DNA from: Candidatus Binatia bacterium | GTDB taxonomy: Bacteria; Desulfobacterota; Binatia; UBA9968; JAJDTQ01 | Direction: 5' to 3' | Assembly (NCBI GenBank): GCA_951813575.1 | Contig: OX638375.1 | Coordinates: 2,309,042-2,373,041 of the forward strand | DNA length: 64,000 nt | Shown: positions 32,301 through 42,469 of the stretch, in pieces | How the letters are laid out: each line of letters begins with the position of its first letter | How positions within the stretch are numbered: position 1 is the first letter of the stretch | Made by a program: the position numbers and the translations under genes | Notes under the pieces: generated by a model | Told to the model about the DNA's origin: nothing | The model's input: the letters and a program-made list of their open reading frames with translations, nothing else | The model's database searches: none

Positions 32301-34199
32301 TCAGCCGGCCTTTTGCTTGTACAGGTAGAGCGAGAGCACGGAGATGGCCGCCGGAGTCACGCCAGAGATCCGGTAGGCCTGTCCCAGGGAACGGGGCCGC
32401 ACGTGGGACAGCTTTTCCTTGATCTCGCGCGAGAGACCGTTGATCTGCCCGTAGTCCAGGTCATCCGGAAGGGTGACGTTCTCCATCTTCTGGAAACGCT
32501 TGAGACCCTGGGCCTGTCGATCCACGTAACCGCTGTATTTTATTGATACTTCCACCTGAAGCGCTACATCCGACGGCACCCCTTCCAACTCTGGATCGAA
32601 GGCCGTCAAGTCTGCGGAATCGACCTCGGGGCGTCGGAGCAGTTGCGCGAACGTAACGATATTTCGGATGGGCGCCGTTCCCAAAGCGCGCAGTTGCGCC
32701 TGGACCGACCGCGACGGATGGATGCGGGCGGTCTCGAGTCGATGCGTCAATTCGGTGATCTGTTCCTGTTTCCGTGCGGTTCGCGCGTGGGCCTCCGGGG
32801 TGGCGAGCCCTATACGGTGGCCCAACTCGGTAAGGCGCAGGTCAGCGTTGTCCTCCCGAAGCAGTAACCGGTACTCGGCCCGGGAGGTGAACATCCGGTA
32901 GGGCTCGCCGTCGGTCCCCTTGGTGACCAAGTCGTCGATGAGCACGCCGATGTAGGCCTGGTCGCGAGAAAGAATCAGCGGTTCTTCCCCCTTGAGGCTG
33001 AGACACGCGTTGATGGCTGCCATCAGGCCCTGGCTGGCTGCCTCCTCGTATCCGGTGGTCCCGTTGATCTGCCCCGCCAGATAGAGACCTTCGATGGCCT
33101 TGGTCTCGAGGGACGGCTTCAGTTGTGTCGGCTCCACGTAGTCGTACTCGATGGCATAGCCGGGCCGCATGATCTCGGCCTCCTCCAGACCTTCGATGCT
33201 GTGGACCATGTCCGCCTGCACGTCGAGCGGGAGGCTCGTGGAGATGCCGTTGGGGTAGACCTCCACCGTGTCGTAACCCTCGGGCTCGAGAAAGATCTGG
33301 TGCCGCTCCTTTTCGGCGAAACGCACCACCTTGTCCTCGATGGAGGGGCAGTAACGGGGACCGCGGCTCTTGATGACCCCGGAATACATGGGTGAGCGGT
33401 GGATGGCCGCCCGGATGATGTCGTGGGTCTTGGGGTTCGTGTACGTGATGTGACAGGGGATCTGTGGCTGCTCGATCCTCTCCGTGCCGAAGGAAAACGG
33501 CGCCGGCGTCTCATCGCCGTACTGGACGGAAAGCCTTGAATAATCAATGGTATGCGCGTTCAATCGCGGGCATGTTCCGGTCTTGAGCCGTCCCAGTCGC
33601 AGCCCCAGCGCACTCAACGACCCGCTCAGGCCCTGGGCGGCGAAATCCCCGGCGCGACCGGCCGAGTAGTTGCGATCGCCCACGTGGATCAAGCCCTGGA
33701 GGAAAGTCCCGGTTGTCAATATGGTCCTTCTTGCCTTGAAGACCTCCCCCATCTGCGATTCGACGCCCGTGACCTGTCCATCCCGGCACACGAGCGCCTC
33801 GACACTGGCCTGCTTGAGGGTGAGATTCTCACAGTTCTCCACCACGCGCTTCATACGCTGGCGGTAAAGCGCCTTGTCGGCCTGCGCCCGGGAAGCCCTG
33901 ACGGCCGGCCCCTTCTTGGTGTTCAACATGCGGAACTGGATGCCGGTTTCGTCGATGGCCCGTGCCATCTCACCCCCAAGGGCGTCGATTTCCTTGACCA
34001 GATGGCCTTTGCCGATGCCTCCGATGGCGGGATTGCACGACATCTGCCCGATGTGGTCGAGGTTCAGGGTCAGCATCAAGGTGTCGAAACCCATGCGAGC
34101 GGCGGCCAGAGCGGCTTCGATGCCGGCGTGCCCGGCGCCGACCACGATGACGTCGTAGACTTTGTCTTTTCCCTTATCCGACTGTTTCACGTGAAACAT
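32301..34199 (-). CDS. mnmG: tRNA uridine 5-carboxymethylaminomethyl modification enzyme MnmG (GidA)
   Basis: 632 aa; FAD-dependent partner of MnmE in wobble-uridine modification. FAD motif VIVVGAGHAGIEAALAAARMG, then CNPAIGGIGKGHLVKEIDALGG with the catalytic Cys, and GYEEAASQGLMAAIN. The first codons read MFHVKQ because a parS site (34183-34198) forms the start of the gene. The conserved domain starts only at about residue 14, so these residues are a parS-encoded extension. Confidence 0.96.
   Translation of the reverse strand: MFHVKQSDKGKDKVYDVIVVGAGHAGIEAALAAARMGFDTLMLTLNLDHIGQMSCNPAIGGIGKGHLVKEIDALGGEMARAIDETGIQFRMLNTKKGPAVRASRAQADKALYRQRMKRVVENCENLTLKQASVEALVCRDGQVTGVESQMGEVFKARRTILTTGTFLQGLIHVGDRNYSAGRAGDFAAQGLSGSLSALGLRLGRLKTGTCPRLNAHTIDYSRLSVQYGDETPAPFSFGTERIEQPQIPCHITYTNPKTHDIIRAAIHRSPMYSGVIKSRGPRYCPSIEDKVVRFAEKERHQIFLEPEGYDTVEVYPNGISTSLPLDVQADMVHSIEGLEEAEIMRPGYAIEYDYVEPTQLKPSLETKAIEGLYLAGQINGTTGYEEAASQGLMAAINACLSLKGEEPLILSRDQAYIGVLIDDLVTKGTDGEPYRMFTSRAEYRLLLREDNADLRLTELGHRIGLATPEAHARTARKQEQITELTHRLETARIHPSRSVQAQLRALGTAPIRNIVTFAQLLRRPEVDSADLTAFDPELEGVPSDVALQVEVSIKYSGYVDRQAQGLKRFQKMENVTLPDDLDYGQINGLSREIKEKLSHVRPRSLGQAYRISGVTPAAISVLSLYLYKQKAG
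34183..34198. promoter_or_regulatory. parS centromere site 2, within the first codons of mnmG
   Basis: A second exact TGTTTCACGTGAAACA, 2.63 kb from site 1. It overlaps all but the first base of the mnmG ATG and encodes Phe-His-Val-Lys. Confidence 0.95.
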
Positions 34200-34288
34200 C
34201 CTTCGCGGAATTACTGCTCACGACTCCGATTCTGCCAAATTTGCCGACGAACTTCCACGCATTGTATCCAAACATCCAGTGATCGCGG

Positions 34289-35656
34289 TTACTTGCCGAT
34301 GCAAAACTGTGAGAAGATGCGATCGAGAATGTCGTCATTGGTGACGGTGCCAATGATCTCTTCGAGACTGTCGCGGGCCTCCTGCAGATCCACCGCAACG
34401 ATGTCGGGCGGCAACCCGTCGTCCATCGCTCGATGGACCTCCGCCAGACTGGACCGTGCACGGTCCAGCGCTGCCTTGTGCCGAACATTCGTTACGACGA
34501 TTTCGGGCTCCTCCGCGGAATCCAGGAAACAATCATGCAAGCCGGTCCGCAACTCATCGAGCCCCTGCTCGGTGAGCGCCGATACCTCGAACTGCCGCAG
34601 GCGTGGCAACAACTCCGCCACCGCCGCCCGGTCGATCCGCTGCCGCAGATCGTTCTTGTTGATGACGACAAGACCCTGGCTCCCGCGCAACCTCTCCATC
34701 ACCTTCCTGTCTTCACCGGTAAGCGGCGACGATCCGTCCAGGACCAGCAGACATCCCTGGCTCTCCGCAAGCCTTTGGAGGGTCACATCGATGCCGATCC
34801 GCTCGACGCCTTCGGTCTCCTCCCTGAGACCCGCGGTGTCCCACAGGACCACCGGAAGCCCGCTGAGATTCACCGTCTCCTCGATGAAATCCCGAGTCGT
34901 TCCCGGCGTATCCGTGACAATGGCGCGATCGACCCCAAGCAAGGCATTCATCAGACTCGACTTGCCGACGTTCGGCCGCCCGACGATGCATACCCGGACG
35001 CCTTCGCGAATCAGTCGACCCCACTCGTAGCTGTCGATGAGAGCCGACAGCCTGTCCACGACTCCGGCCACCTTCCGGGCCAGCTCCGCGCGCTGCAGCA
35101 GCTCGATCTCTTCCTCCGGGAAGTCGATGGCAGCCTCCACCTGCACCAACGTGTCCACCAGTTGTTCCCTGAGGTCCCGGACCTCCTGCGAAAGGCCGCC
35201 CTCCATCTGACCCAAGGCGACATTCGCGGCCTTGTCCGTACGTGAGCGAATGAGGTCCAACACGGCCTCGGCCTGGGTTAAATCCAAACGTCCGTTCAAA
35301 AACGCCCTTTTGGTAAATTCCCCCGGTTCGGCATGCCGTGCCCCATGCGCCAGCACCAGACCGAGCACCTGGCGGACCACGTAGGGGCCTCCGTGGCAAT
35401 GGATCTCAACGGTGTCCTCTCCCGTGTAGCTCTTCGGCTGCTGAAGGAATGCGAACATGACCTCATCCACGACAAACCCGCGGGCCGGGTCACGCACCCT
35501 CCCGTGATACAATCGGTGCGAATCCCAGCCATCACCCTTGCGCCCGAGGATCTCGCTGCCGATGCGTCGCGCGTCGGGCCCGCTCAGGCGCACCACGGCC
35601 ACGCCACCCTCCCCGGGAGGCGTGGCCACGGCCGCTATGGTATCCGCCTGGTACAT
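34289..35656 (-). CDS. mnmE: tRNA modification GTPase MnmE (TrmE)
   Basis: 455 aa; GTPase acting with MnmG on U34 of tRNAs. N-terminal tetrahydrofolate-binding domain (DTIAAVATPPGEGGVAVVRLSG), a helical domain, and an inserted G domain with G1 GRPNVGKSSL, G2 TTRD, G3 DTAG and G4 NKND. The C-terminal FCIGK carries the invariant Cys. Followed 89 nt later by mnmG. Confidence 0.97.
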   Translation of the reverse strand: MYQADTIAAVATPPGEGGVAVVRLSGPDARRIGSEILGRKGDGWDSHRLYHGRVRDPARGFVVDEVMFAFLQQPKSYTGEDTVEIHCHGGPYVVRQVLGLVLAHGARHAEPGEFTKRAFLNGRLDLTQAEAVLDLIRSRTDKAANVALGQMEGGLSQEVRDLREQLVDTLVQVEAAIDFPEEEIELLQRAELARKVAGVVDRLSALIDSYEWGRLIREGVRVCIVGRPNVGKSSLMNALLGVDRAIVTDTPGTTRDFIEETVNLSGLPVVLWDTAGLREETEGVERIGIDVTLQRLAESQGCLLVLDGSSPLTGEDRKVMERLRGSQGLVVINKNDLRQRIDRAAVAELLPRLRQFEVSALTEQGLDELRTGLHDCFLDSAEEPEIVVTNVRHKAALDRARSSLAEVHRAMDDGLPPDIVAVDLQEARDSLEEIIGTVTNDDILDRIFSQFCIGK

Positions 35657-35688
35657 GATGGGATCTTCAGTTTCTCCATTTCCGCAAC

Positions 35689-35694
35689 ATTATA
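35689..35694 (-). promoter_or_regulatory. -10 box of mnmE
   Basis: A perfect TATAAT preceded by GGGG on the minus strand, 32 nt before the mnmE start. No good -35 at 16-18 nt; the spacer of 165 bp is shared with the divergent aroG gene. Confidence 0.45.
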
Positions 35695-35821
35695 CCCCAT
35701 CTGTCGTCGACCCGCCTGCCGTCGGACCGTTGCGCAACGGCCCCTCAAACACCGTACCACGCCCCCGCCCGGTTACTCGCCTCTCCTGAAAAACTGTGTT
35801 AGATACGATCGTTGGAACGTC

Positions 35822-36880
35822 ATGACCCAGACTACCGACGACCTCAGAATCGAGAATCTCCGTCCCTTGGTCCCTCCGATGATTGTCGTGGACGAAGAAT
35901 TGCCGATTACGGAACCGGCCACGGCGACCGTGACTGCCGCCCGTGGTGCCATCGCCGACATCATCAACGGCCGGGATCAGCGGCTCCTGGTCATCGCCGG
36001 ACCGTGCTCCATTCACGACCCGAAAGCCGCGCTCGAGTACGCCGGCCGGCTGAAGCGGGAGTCCGACCGCCTCGCCGACGACCTGCTCGTCATCATGCGC
36101 GTCTACTTCGAGAAACCCCGCACGACCGTGGGGTGGAAGGGCCTCATCAACGACCCTGATCTCGACGGCAGCTTCAACATCAACCAGGGGCTGCGAATCG
36201 CCCGGGGCTTGTTGCTCGATCTGGCGAACATGGGATTGGCGGCGGGTTCGGAGTTCCTGGACACCATCACACCCCAATTCACCGCCGACCTGGTGTCATG
36301 GGGCGCCATCGGCGCGCGCACGGCCGAGAGCCAGGTGCACCGCGAGCTCGCGTCCGGGTTGTCCATGCCGGTGGGATTCAAGAACGGCACCGGCGGTTCC
36401 ATACAGATCGCCATCGACGGAGTGCGCGCCGCGTGCCACCCACACCGCTTCCTCGGGGTTACCAGCCAGGGAATCGCCGCCATCATCTCCACGTCGGGGA
36501 ACGAGAGCTGCCACGTCATCCTGCGAGGCTCCAACAACGGCGCCAACTTCGACCAGGGCGTGGTTGACGACACCGCCCAAAAGCTGCGCGACGCCGGACT
36601 TCCGCACCGCGTGCTCATCGACTGCAGCCACGGCAACAGCCAAAAGGACTACCTGCGGCAGCCCCAGGTCTGCGCCGATGTATGCGAGCAGGTTGCCGCC
36701 GGTTCCGAAAGCATCTGCGGCGTCATGATGGAGAGCCACCTCGTGGCCGGCCGCCAGGACATCAAGCCCGACACCCCGCTCACCTACGGCCAGAGCGTCA
36801 CCGACGCCTGCATCGACTGGGAAACCACCGTGCCGATGCTCGAGGACCTGGCCCGCGCCTCGGCCAAGCGGCCGTCCTGA
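35822..36880 (+). CDS. aroG: 3-deoxy-7-phosphoheptulonate synthase, type I (AroF/G/H)
   Basis: 352 aa; first step of the shikimate pathway, from PEP and erythrose 4-phosphate. Typical motifs: VIAGPCSIHDPKAALEYA, MRVYFEKPRTTVGWKGLINDP, GFKNGTGG, DCSHGNSQK and VAGRQDIK. The N-terminal extension of about 50 residues typical of feedback-regulated AroF/G/H is present, but I cannot tell which amino acid regulates it. The frame is open upstream, but the ATG 35822-35824 gives the family N-terminus. It complements the aroCKBQ genes 13 kb away. Confidence 0.95.
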   Translation: MTQTTDDLRIENLRPLVPPMIVVDEELPITEPATATVTAARGAIADIINGRDQRLLVIAGPCSIHDPKAALEYAGRLKRESDRLADDLLVIMRVYFEKPRTTVGWKGLINDPDLDGSFNINQGLRIARGLLLDLANMGLAAGSEFLDTITPQFTADLVSWGAIGARTAESQVHRELASGLSMPVGFKNGTGGSIQIAIDGVRAACHPHRFLGVTSQGIAAIISTSGNESCHVILRGSNNGANFDQGVVDDTAQKLRDAGLPHRVLIDCSHGNSQKDYLRQPQVCADVCEQVAAGSESICGVMMESHLVAGRQDIKPDTPLTYGQSVTDACIDWETTVPMLEDLARASAKRPS

Positions 36881-36967
36881 ACGGTCCGACCCTGGCGTCG
36901 CGTCCTCAGGATCACCCCAACCAATAGAAGGCAGCGAACGTTACGGGTGGTGTTCTGGATTGCAATC

Positions 36968-39154
36968 TCAGGCGTTCTCAACGAGCCCGAGGTCGTCGTC
37001 GAGGCCTAGCGATTCGAGCACGGGACCGAAGTACCCGGCGAAGGAGCCCGTCACGGAACCGTCGACGATCAGACGCGGGTCGTCACCGCAATGGATAACG
37101 AGGGAATCCGCCAAGTGGCGCGACAAACGGTGGAAACGGACCTCGTGTTTCAGGTAGGTTCTCGGCTCGCCGTCATCCAGTGACAGATCCTCCTTCGGAA
37201 CCTCCCCTACAACGACACGGTCAGGGAACAGGAGCACCCAGCGCGCCCGCGCGTTGCCGGACGACGCCTCGAACACCGCGACGGCCCGGTTCCGAACGTC
37301 CGACGTGACGACGCGGCCAGCCGGCGCAGGGAGTCCTTGTTCGCCGATCTGCCGCAGGATAGCTGGCGCCGATCCTGTCGGCACAGTCGACAGCGTCCCG
37401 TACTTCAGCCGATCACGCAGCCGCGACTCCACCGCCTTGAGGTATCGCGACCACAGCGCGGCGACCTGCTTGCGCTCCGGGAGCAAAACCGAAGCATTGA
37501 GCAGCACCATATGGTCGTGTTCGACCGGCCAGTCCGCCGCAGCCTTCGTCGCCAGTAGATCGACGAAGGACGCCATCAGTGGTCCGGCCAGGAGGTCTCC
37601 AACCAGATCGCGCGGAGGCTCGATCAAGCGTTGCTCGCTTTCCGCGACGCGGTCAGATTCGAGGCCGCCATCGTCGAAGGCCACCGGCATCGCCTTCTCC
37701 AGCAGCACGCGGTTCACGTCGGCATCGCCGATACGCTTGTGCGCCGCCACGGCGAACGCGCTGCCTTCGATCACCTGCCGCGCTTCCTCGATGTCGAGTC
37801 GACACCAGTCGCGGGCAAGCATCGCGAGCTGAATGAATCCCTCCTCAATGCGTATCTCCTCGCGGCTGCCGCCGCCGATCAGATCAACCTGCAGACCGAT
37901 AGACAGATCCTTTTCCATTTCCTCTATCGCCTTGCTGGCCTTCGGCTCGTTCAATCCGCGCATGTCCCGCAGGATCGCGCCTAGAGACTCGGCAATCGCA
38001 TGGCGTCGTGCGGGGGGCAAGGAGGCGAAGTCGATTGGCGGCGTCAGCGTGGAGTCCGGTTCACCATCGTCGGCAAGGGCGCGCAGCAGCGTCAACTTGG
38101 CGAACTCGTCCGGAATCCGGGCGCGCAGAATGCGGTCCAGCAGGAGCTTGCGGTTGTGGTCGACGCCCGGAATCAGCCTGTGAATGCGAAGCGCCTCGAC
38201 GAGCCCCAGCCAGTCAGCGTTCCGGTACGTGTGGCGGGGATCGTATGTGCGCGCCACCTGCAGATAGACCAGCGCGACAGAGCCTTCCAGCAGTTCCTTC
38301 AACCAGACCTCGGCGTACCTCCGGATCACGTGTTTGCCGACCCGCGTCAATGCCTCCCCGGCGAGAGTCGACGCTACCAGTGTGACCGGGTTCGCACCGA
38401 GGGCAAGGCGAGCAGCCAACGTCGCGCCGCGCACATAGTGCTGCCAGGGCGTGTACATCCGGTAGAGGTGGCGAGCCTTCTGCGCCCGTTCGAGCCACAC
38501 CACGACTTCCCTCACGGTCCAACCGGTGACGTTGACGACCGGCGCCTGCTGTGCCGCTTGCAGGAGCTCGCCGATCGCGGACCGTGCTGCAAGCGCGATG
38601 TCGCCGATGCGCGCATCGAGCTCCGCTTTCTCGGCATCCTTCCCGTACAGGCGGGCGACTTCCTCCACAACGCCGCGGACTTCCTCGAAAATGGCGCGGC
38701 CGTCGAGGCCGTCGATCTCCCCGCGCTCTTGCTTCACGTAGCGCCGGTCCCGGATACCATCCCAGACGCGGTCGCAACGGGCCTGGATCATTTTGCCCAA
38801 CCGCGCGTCGAGTTCCGCCGGCGCGCTGTCCGTTTCGGGGCTGTGCGACCGCTGGAGCGCGCTCCAGGCCTGCTCCACCGGCGACACGCCCTCGGCGAGC
38901 CAGCGCTTCTCAACCTCTCTCAGGTCGCGCTCTCGCAGTTCGTCGATGTGCTGTTCGACCTCCGTGACGAGCCTTCGGTCCACGGCGGCGGATCGCGTCA
39001 GGCCCGCCGCGAAACCGAGCGCACCGGCGCCGAGCAGGCTGACCGCGATCCCCACTTCTACCGAGAACAGAAAAAGGAGAGCGACCCCCAAGACCGTGAC
39101 ACCGCATCCTGCGAGGAACCAGCCGACGGACGCGCTCATTCGGATCAATCGCAT
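36968..39154 (-). CDS. Uncharacterised large membrane-anchored protein
   Basis: 728 aa from the ATG at 39152-39154. I do not recognise it. Two adjacent N-terminal membrane helices (about residues 9-52) are followed by a charged helical region (VEQHIDELRERDLREVEKRW), a weakly hydrophobic, Gly/Ala-rich segment around residues 240-265 (ALGANPVTLVASTLAGEAL), then a long mostly helical soluble part. The C-terminal 130 residues look beta-rich (RWVLLFPDRVVVGEV). No P-loop, catalytic motif or repeat is visible. The open frame extends about 180 codons further upstream, but that part is an antisense shadow of the Gfo/Idh gene. It follows that gene by 83 nt. Confidence 0.7.
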   Translation of the reverse strand: MRLIRMSASVGWFLAGCGVTVLGVALLFLFSVEVGIAVSLLGAGALGFAAGLTRSAAVDRRLVTEVEQHIDELRERDLREVEKRWLAEGVSPVEQAWSALQRSHSPETDSAPAELDARLGKMIQARCDRVWDGIRDRRYVKQERGEIDGLDGRAIFEEVRGVVEEVARLYGKDAEKAELDARIGDIALAARSAIGELLQAAQQAPVVNVTGWTVREVVVWLERAQKARHLYRMYTPWQHYVRGATLAARLALGANPVTLVASTLAGEALTRVGKHVIRRYAEVWLKELLEGSVALVYLQVARTYDPRHTYRNADWLGLVEALRIHRLIPGVDHNRKLLLDRILRARIPDEFAKLTLLRALADDGEPDSTLTPPIDFASLPPARRHAIAESLGAILRDMRGLNEPKASKAIEEMEKDLSIGLQVDLIGGGSREEIRIEEGFIQLAMLARDWCRLDIEEARQVIEGSAFAVAAHKRIGDADVNRVLLEKAMPVAFDDGGLESDRVAESEQRLIEPPRDLVGDLLAGPLMASFVDLLATKAAADWPVEHDHMVLLNASVLLPERKQVAALWSRYLKAVESRLRDRLKYGTLSTVPTGSAPAILRQIGEQGLPAPAGRVVTSDVRNRAVAVFEASSGNARARWVLLFPDRVVVGEVPKEDLSLDDGEPRTYLKHEVRFHRLSRHLADSLVIHCGDDPRLIVDGSVTGSFAGYFGPVLESLGLDDDLGLVENA

Positions 39155-39237
39155 GTCGCCATGCTTCGGGAGTGCGCCGTGACGGTAGAGCCCATCTCCT
39201 TGCGTCGCAGCAAATTCCTGCTTACTCGGACAGGCTC

Positions 39238-40332
39238 CTAGAGCTCCACCGCCCGTCCCTGTTCCGACGACGCCGCGATGGCGTCGATGAGCCGGTGCAA
39301 GTCCACGGCGGTGTTGAAATCGGGTTCGCAGCCGGTGCCGTTGCGGATGGCGTCGGCGAATCTCACGTACATTTCGCCGACGTTCCTGGGCTCCTTCTCC
39401 GGCGTCTCCGCGGGCGCCGTCACGTACTCGGCCGGCACCTCCATATCCTCGAGGCCGGACCCGCCGGCCTTGGTTCCCTGAAGACGCACCGCCAGGAGTT
39501 GCGGGGTGTTGCCGGAGGAGGCCACCAGCGTGCCCTCCCGGCCGTAGATCTCCATGCGGTAGCCGGCCGCGCTCCAGGGTACGGCGGCCACGTAGACCGA
39601 GGCCACGGCGCCGTTGGCCAACCGCCCGCTCACGAGAACGTTGTCCGGGGCGTCGACGTCGACGTAGCGCTGCGTATCGGTCTCGAACCACTGGCGCGCC
39701 TGCGTGCTCACCACGGCGGAAACGGAGCTGAAATCGCCCACGATGTAGCGCAGCGCATCGATGGTATGACCGCCCGGGATCGTCAAGGTGTGGGCGCCCA
39801 GGGAGTTGTCCTTCTGCCAGGTCCGGTCAGAGGGCCGCTGCAGCACGCCGCCCCGCGCCACGCTCACGTGGCACGCCATGACCTCGCCCACGTAGCCGTC
39901 CGCCACCAGGTCCCTGGCATACCGGATCGAGGGGTTCGCCCTGGCCTGCAAGCCCACCATGTGCCGGAGTCCCTTGGCCTCGGCGAGATCACGCATCTCC
40001 ACGGCCTCCGCGCCGGTCTTTCCCAGAGGCCACTCCGTGAACACGTGCTTGCCGGCGTTGAGCGCGTCCACGGTCACGTGATAGTGGTTCGGCACCACCA
40101 ACACCACCGCCACCGCCTCGATATCGGGACAGGCCAGCATCTCGCGGTAGTCATGGAACGCCATCCTTGCGCCGTACTTCTCGGCCGACGCCTCCGCGCT
40201 CTCCTTGCGGGTCGTGCACACCGCGGTCAACTCCACGTCGCGGCTTGCGACAATGGCGGGAAGGTGGGCCCTGGGACCCCATCCACGGGTAGGATTCGCG
40301 CCGATGACGCCCAACCTTATCTTTTCGGCCAT
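39238..40332 (-). CDS. Gfo/Idh/MocA-family NAD(P)-dependent oxidoreductase
   Basis: 364 aa. N-terminal Rossmann fold (IRLGVIGANPTRGWGPRAHLP), then VPNHYHVTVDALNAGKHVFTEWPL. The usual EKP cofactor-site motif of this family reads EWP here, so the lysine that normally contacts the cofactor and substrate is replaced by Trp. The C-terminal substrate domain has GGHTIDALRYI. The substrate is unknown; many relatives act on sugars or inositols. About 60 nt separate it from the upstream YyaL-type gene. Confidence 0.85.
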   Translation of the reverse strand: MAEKIRLGVIGANPTRGWGPRAHLPAIVASRDVELTAVCTTRKESAEASAEKYGARMAFHDYREMLACPDIEAVAVVLVVPNHYHVTVDALNAGKHVFTEWPLGKTGAEAVEMRDLAEAKGLRHMVGLQARANPSIRYARDLVADGYVGEVMACHVSVARGGVLQRPSDRTWQKDNSLGAHTLTIPGGHTIDALRYIVGDFSSVSAVVSTQARQWFETDTQRYVDVDAPDNVLVSGRLANGAVASVYVAAVPWSAAGYRMEIYGREGTLVASSGNTPQLLAVRLQGTKAGGSGLEDMEVPAEYVTAPAETPEKEPRNVGEMYVRFADAIRNGTGCEPDFNTAVDLHRLIDAIAASSEQGRAVEL

Positions 40333-40395
40333 TCTTTTCCTTTCAGCGTTAAAACACCGGGTTATGAACTGTCGCCATAGTCCAAGAACCGGCCC

Positions 40396-42438
40396 CTACG
40401 GTTCCAGCAGAGGCCCCAGCCCCTCCCAGTCGGTCACCGGCGCCGCACAGGTGAAATTGCGGCAGACGTAGACCGTCGGCTTGCCGTCGATCTGCGATTT
40501 TCCCTCCAGCAAAGGGGAGAGCTCCTCCAGCCTGGAGTCCGGGCCGACCCACCGGAACGTCTTGTTGGGCAGGTAGCTGTCCTGTACCTGTTGGACGATT
40601 CCGCGCGCGTCCGCGTCGTCCTTGCCCGCCACCATGACGATCTCAGCCGGCATCGACAGATGGAAGTCCAGCGCCCCGAGCATGGTGGCCAGGCCGAACG
40701 GCTCCTTGGCCATGGCGTCATAGTGAAGGCGCAGGACCTTCTCCGCGCGCTCCAGCAGGTCCTGCTCTCCCGTGTAGTGGTGGAGCCGCAGCAGCACCGA
40801 GGCCGCCACCGAGTTGCCCGACGGGATGGAGTGGTCGAACCCGGGCTTGGTGCGGCTGATGAGCTGCTCGTGGGACTTGCCGGTGTAGAAGAACCCGCCG
40901 TTGTCCTCGTCCCAGAACTCCTCCACCATGGTCCGGGCCAGGGCCTTGGAGCGGTCCAGCAGCTCGGCGTCGAACGTAGCCTCGAAAAGGTCCAGCAGGC
41001 CCGCGATGAGGAACGCGTAGTCGTCCAGATAGCCCAGCAGCTTGGCCTGTCCGTCCTTGTAGGTGTGCAGCAGCAGATCCTTGTCGAACATGCGGGTGAA
41101 GATGAAGTCCACGGTCCTGAGGCCGGCCTCCCGGATGCGGGCGTCGCCGGTGATGGCGAACCCGGCAGCCACGCCCGAAAGCATCAGGCCGTTCCAGGAG
41201 ACGATGACCTTCTCGTCGCGGAAGGGCTTGACCCGCTTCTCCCGCTCCTCGAACAGACGCGCCCGGGACTCGGCCAGGACGGCCTCGATCTGCTGCTCGT
41301 CCTTGTTGAAATACCTGGCCGCCTGCTCGACGGTCAGGATGGGGTGCAGGATGTTCTTGCCCTCGAAATTGCCGTGGTCCGAGACGTCGTAGACCCGGCA
41401 GAAGATCTCCCCGTGCTCCTTGCCCAGCAGCTCCAGGACCTCCTCGCGCGTCCACACGAAGAACTTGCCTTCCTCGCCCTCGCTGTCCGCGTCCTGGGCG
41501 GAGTAGAACCCGCCCTCGGGCTGGCACATCTCCCGCATGACGTATTCCAGCGTCTCCTCGACGACGCGCTTGAAGAAGCCGTCCTTGGTGATCCGGTAGG
41601 CCTCGGCGTAGACCTGCGCGAGCTGGCCGTTGTCGTAGAGCATCTTCTCGAAGTGTGGCACGAGCCACTTGTCGTCCACGGAGTAGCGGTGGAAGCCCCC
41701 GCCTAGCTGGTCGTACATGCCGCCCTCGGCCATCTTCCGGAGCGTCTCGGTGATCATCTCCAGGTACCGCGTGTTCCCCGACAGCCGGTAGGAGCGCAGG
41801 AACAGGTTGAACACCCCGGCGTTGGGGAACTTGGGCGCCCGGCCGAAGCCGCCGTGGGCGGCGTCGTAGGCCGGGGTCAGCCCTTCCGCGCCCCCGGTAA
41901 CGACCTCCACGCTCAGTTCCTGCCCCGTCTCGCTGAGCACGCTCATGCGATCCAGCGCCGCCACGAGCTGGTCGACGTTCTTGGCCACGTCCTGCGGCTT
42001 GTTGCGGTAGGCGTCCACCACCGCCCGCAGCACCCGCGGAAAGCCCGGCATGCCTTGCCGGTCCTCCGGCGGGTAGTAGGTGCCGCCGTAGAAGGGCTTG
42101 CCCTCGGGCGTCAGGAACACGGTCATGGGCCAGCCGCCCCGCCGGATCAGCATCTGAACGGCGTTCATGTAGATCTCGTCCAGGTCCGGGCGTTCCTCGC
42201 GGTCCACCTTGATGCTGACGAAGTTCTCGTTCATCAGCGCCGCGATGGCCTCGTTCTCGAACGACTCGTGCTCCATCACGTGGCACCAGTGGCAGGCCGA
42301 GTAGCCGATGCTCAGGAGGATCGGCTTGTCCTCCGTCCGGGCCTTGGCGAAGGCCTCCTCCCCCCAGGGGAACCAGTCCACCGGGTTGCCGGCGTGCTGC
42401 AGCAGGTACGGGCTCGTCTCGTTGGCCAGGCGGTTCAT
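40396..42438 (-). CDS. Thioredoxin-domain protein of the YyaL/SPATA20 family (DUF255)
   Basis: 680 aa. The N-terminal thioredoxin-like domain has [17 protein letters not shown] and the CxxC motif [14 protein letters not shown] (near residues 49-62); the rest is an (alpha/alpha)6 six-hairpin-like barrel with [25 protein letters not shown]. Widespread family of uncertain function, sometimes linked to redox or glycan metabolism. It follows the LexA-like gene by 31 nt. Confidence 0.9.
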   Translation of the reverse strand: MNRLANETSPYLLQHAGNPVDWFPWGEEAFAKARTEDKPILLSIGYSACHWCHVMEHESFENEAIAALMNENFVSIKVDREERPDLDEIYMNAVQMLIRRGGWPMTVFLTPEGKPFYGGTYYPPEDRQGMPGFPRVLRAVVDAYRNKPQDVAKNVDQLVAALDRMSVLSETGQELSVEVVTGGAEGLTPAYDAAHGGFGRAPKFPNAGVFNLFLRSYRLSGNTRYLEMITETLRKMAEGGMYDQLGGGFHRYSVDDKWLVPHFEKMLYDNGQLAQVYAEAYRITKDGFFKRVVEETLEYVMREMCQPEGGFYSAQDADSEGEEGKFFVWTREEVLELLGKEHGEIFCRVYDVSDHGNFEGKNILHPILTVEQAARYFNKDEQQIEAVLAESRARLFEEREKRVKPFRDEKVIVSWNGLMLSGVAAGFAITGDARIREAGLRTVDFIFTRMFDKDLLLHTYKDGQAKLLGYLDDYAFLIAGLLDLFEATFDAELLDRSKALARTMVEEFWDEDNGGFFYTGKSHEQLISRTKPGFDHSIPSGNSVAASVLLRLHHYTGEQDLLERAEKVLRLHYDAMAKEPFGLATMLGALDFHLSMPAEIVMVAGKDDADARGIVQQVQDSYLPNKTFRWVGPDSRLEELSPLLEGKSQIDGKPTVYVCRNFTCAAPVTDWEGLGPLLEP

Positions 42439-42469
42439 CGACGGGTTCTCCTATTGCGCTTCTCCGAGT

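Noticed and set aside
39155..39691. N-terminal extension of the 728-aa unknown protein
   Set aside because: The extra residues are Arg/Gly/His-rich and lie over the Gfo/Idh gene in another frame; the ATG at 39154 starts directly before a plausible membrane anchor.
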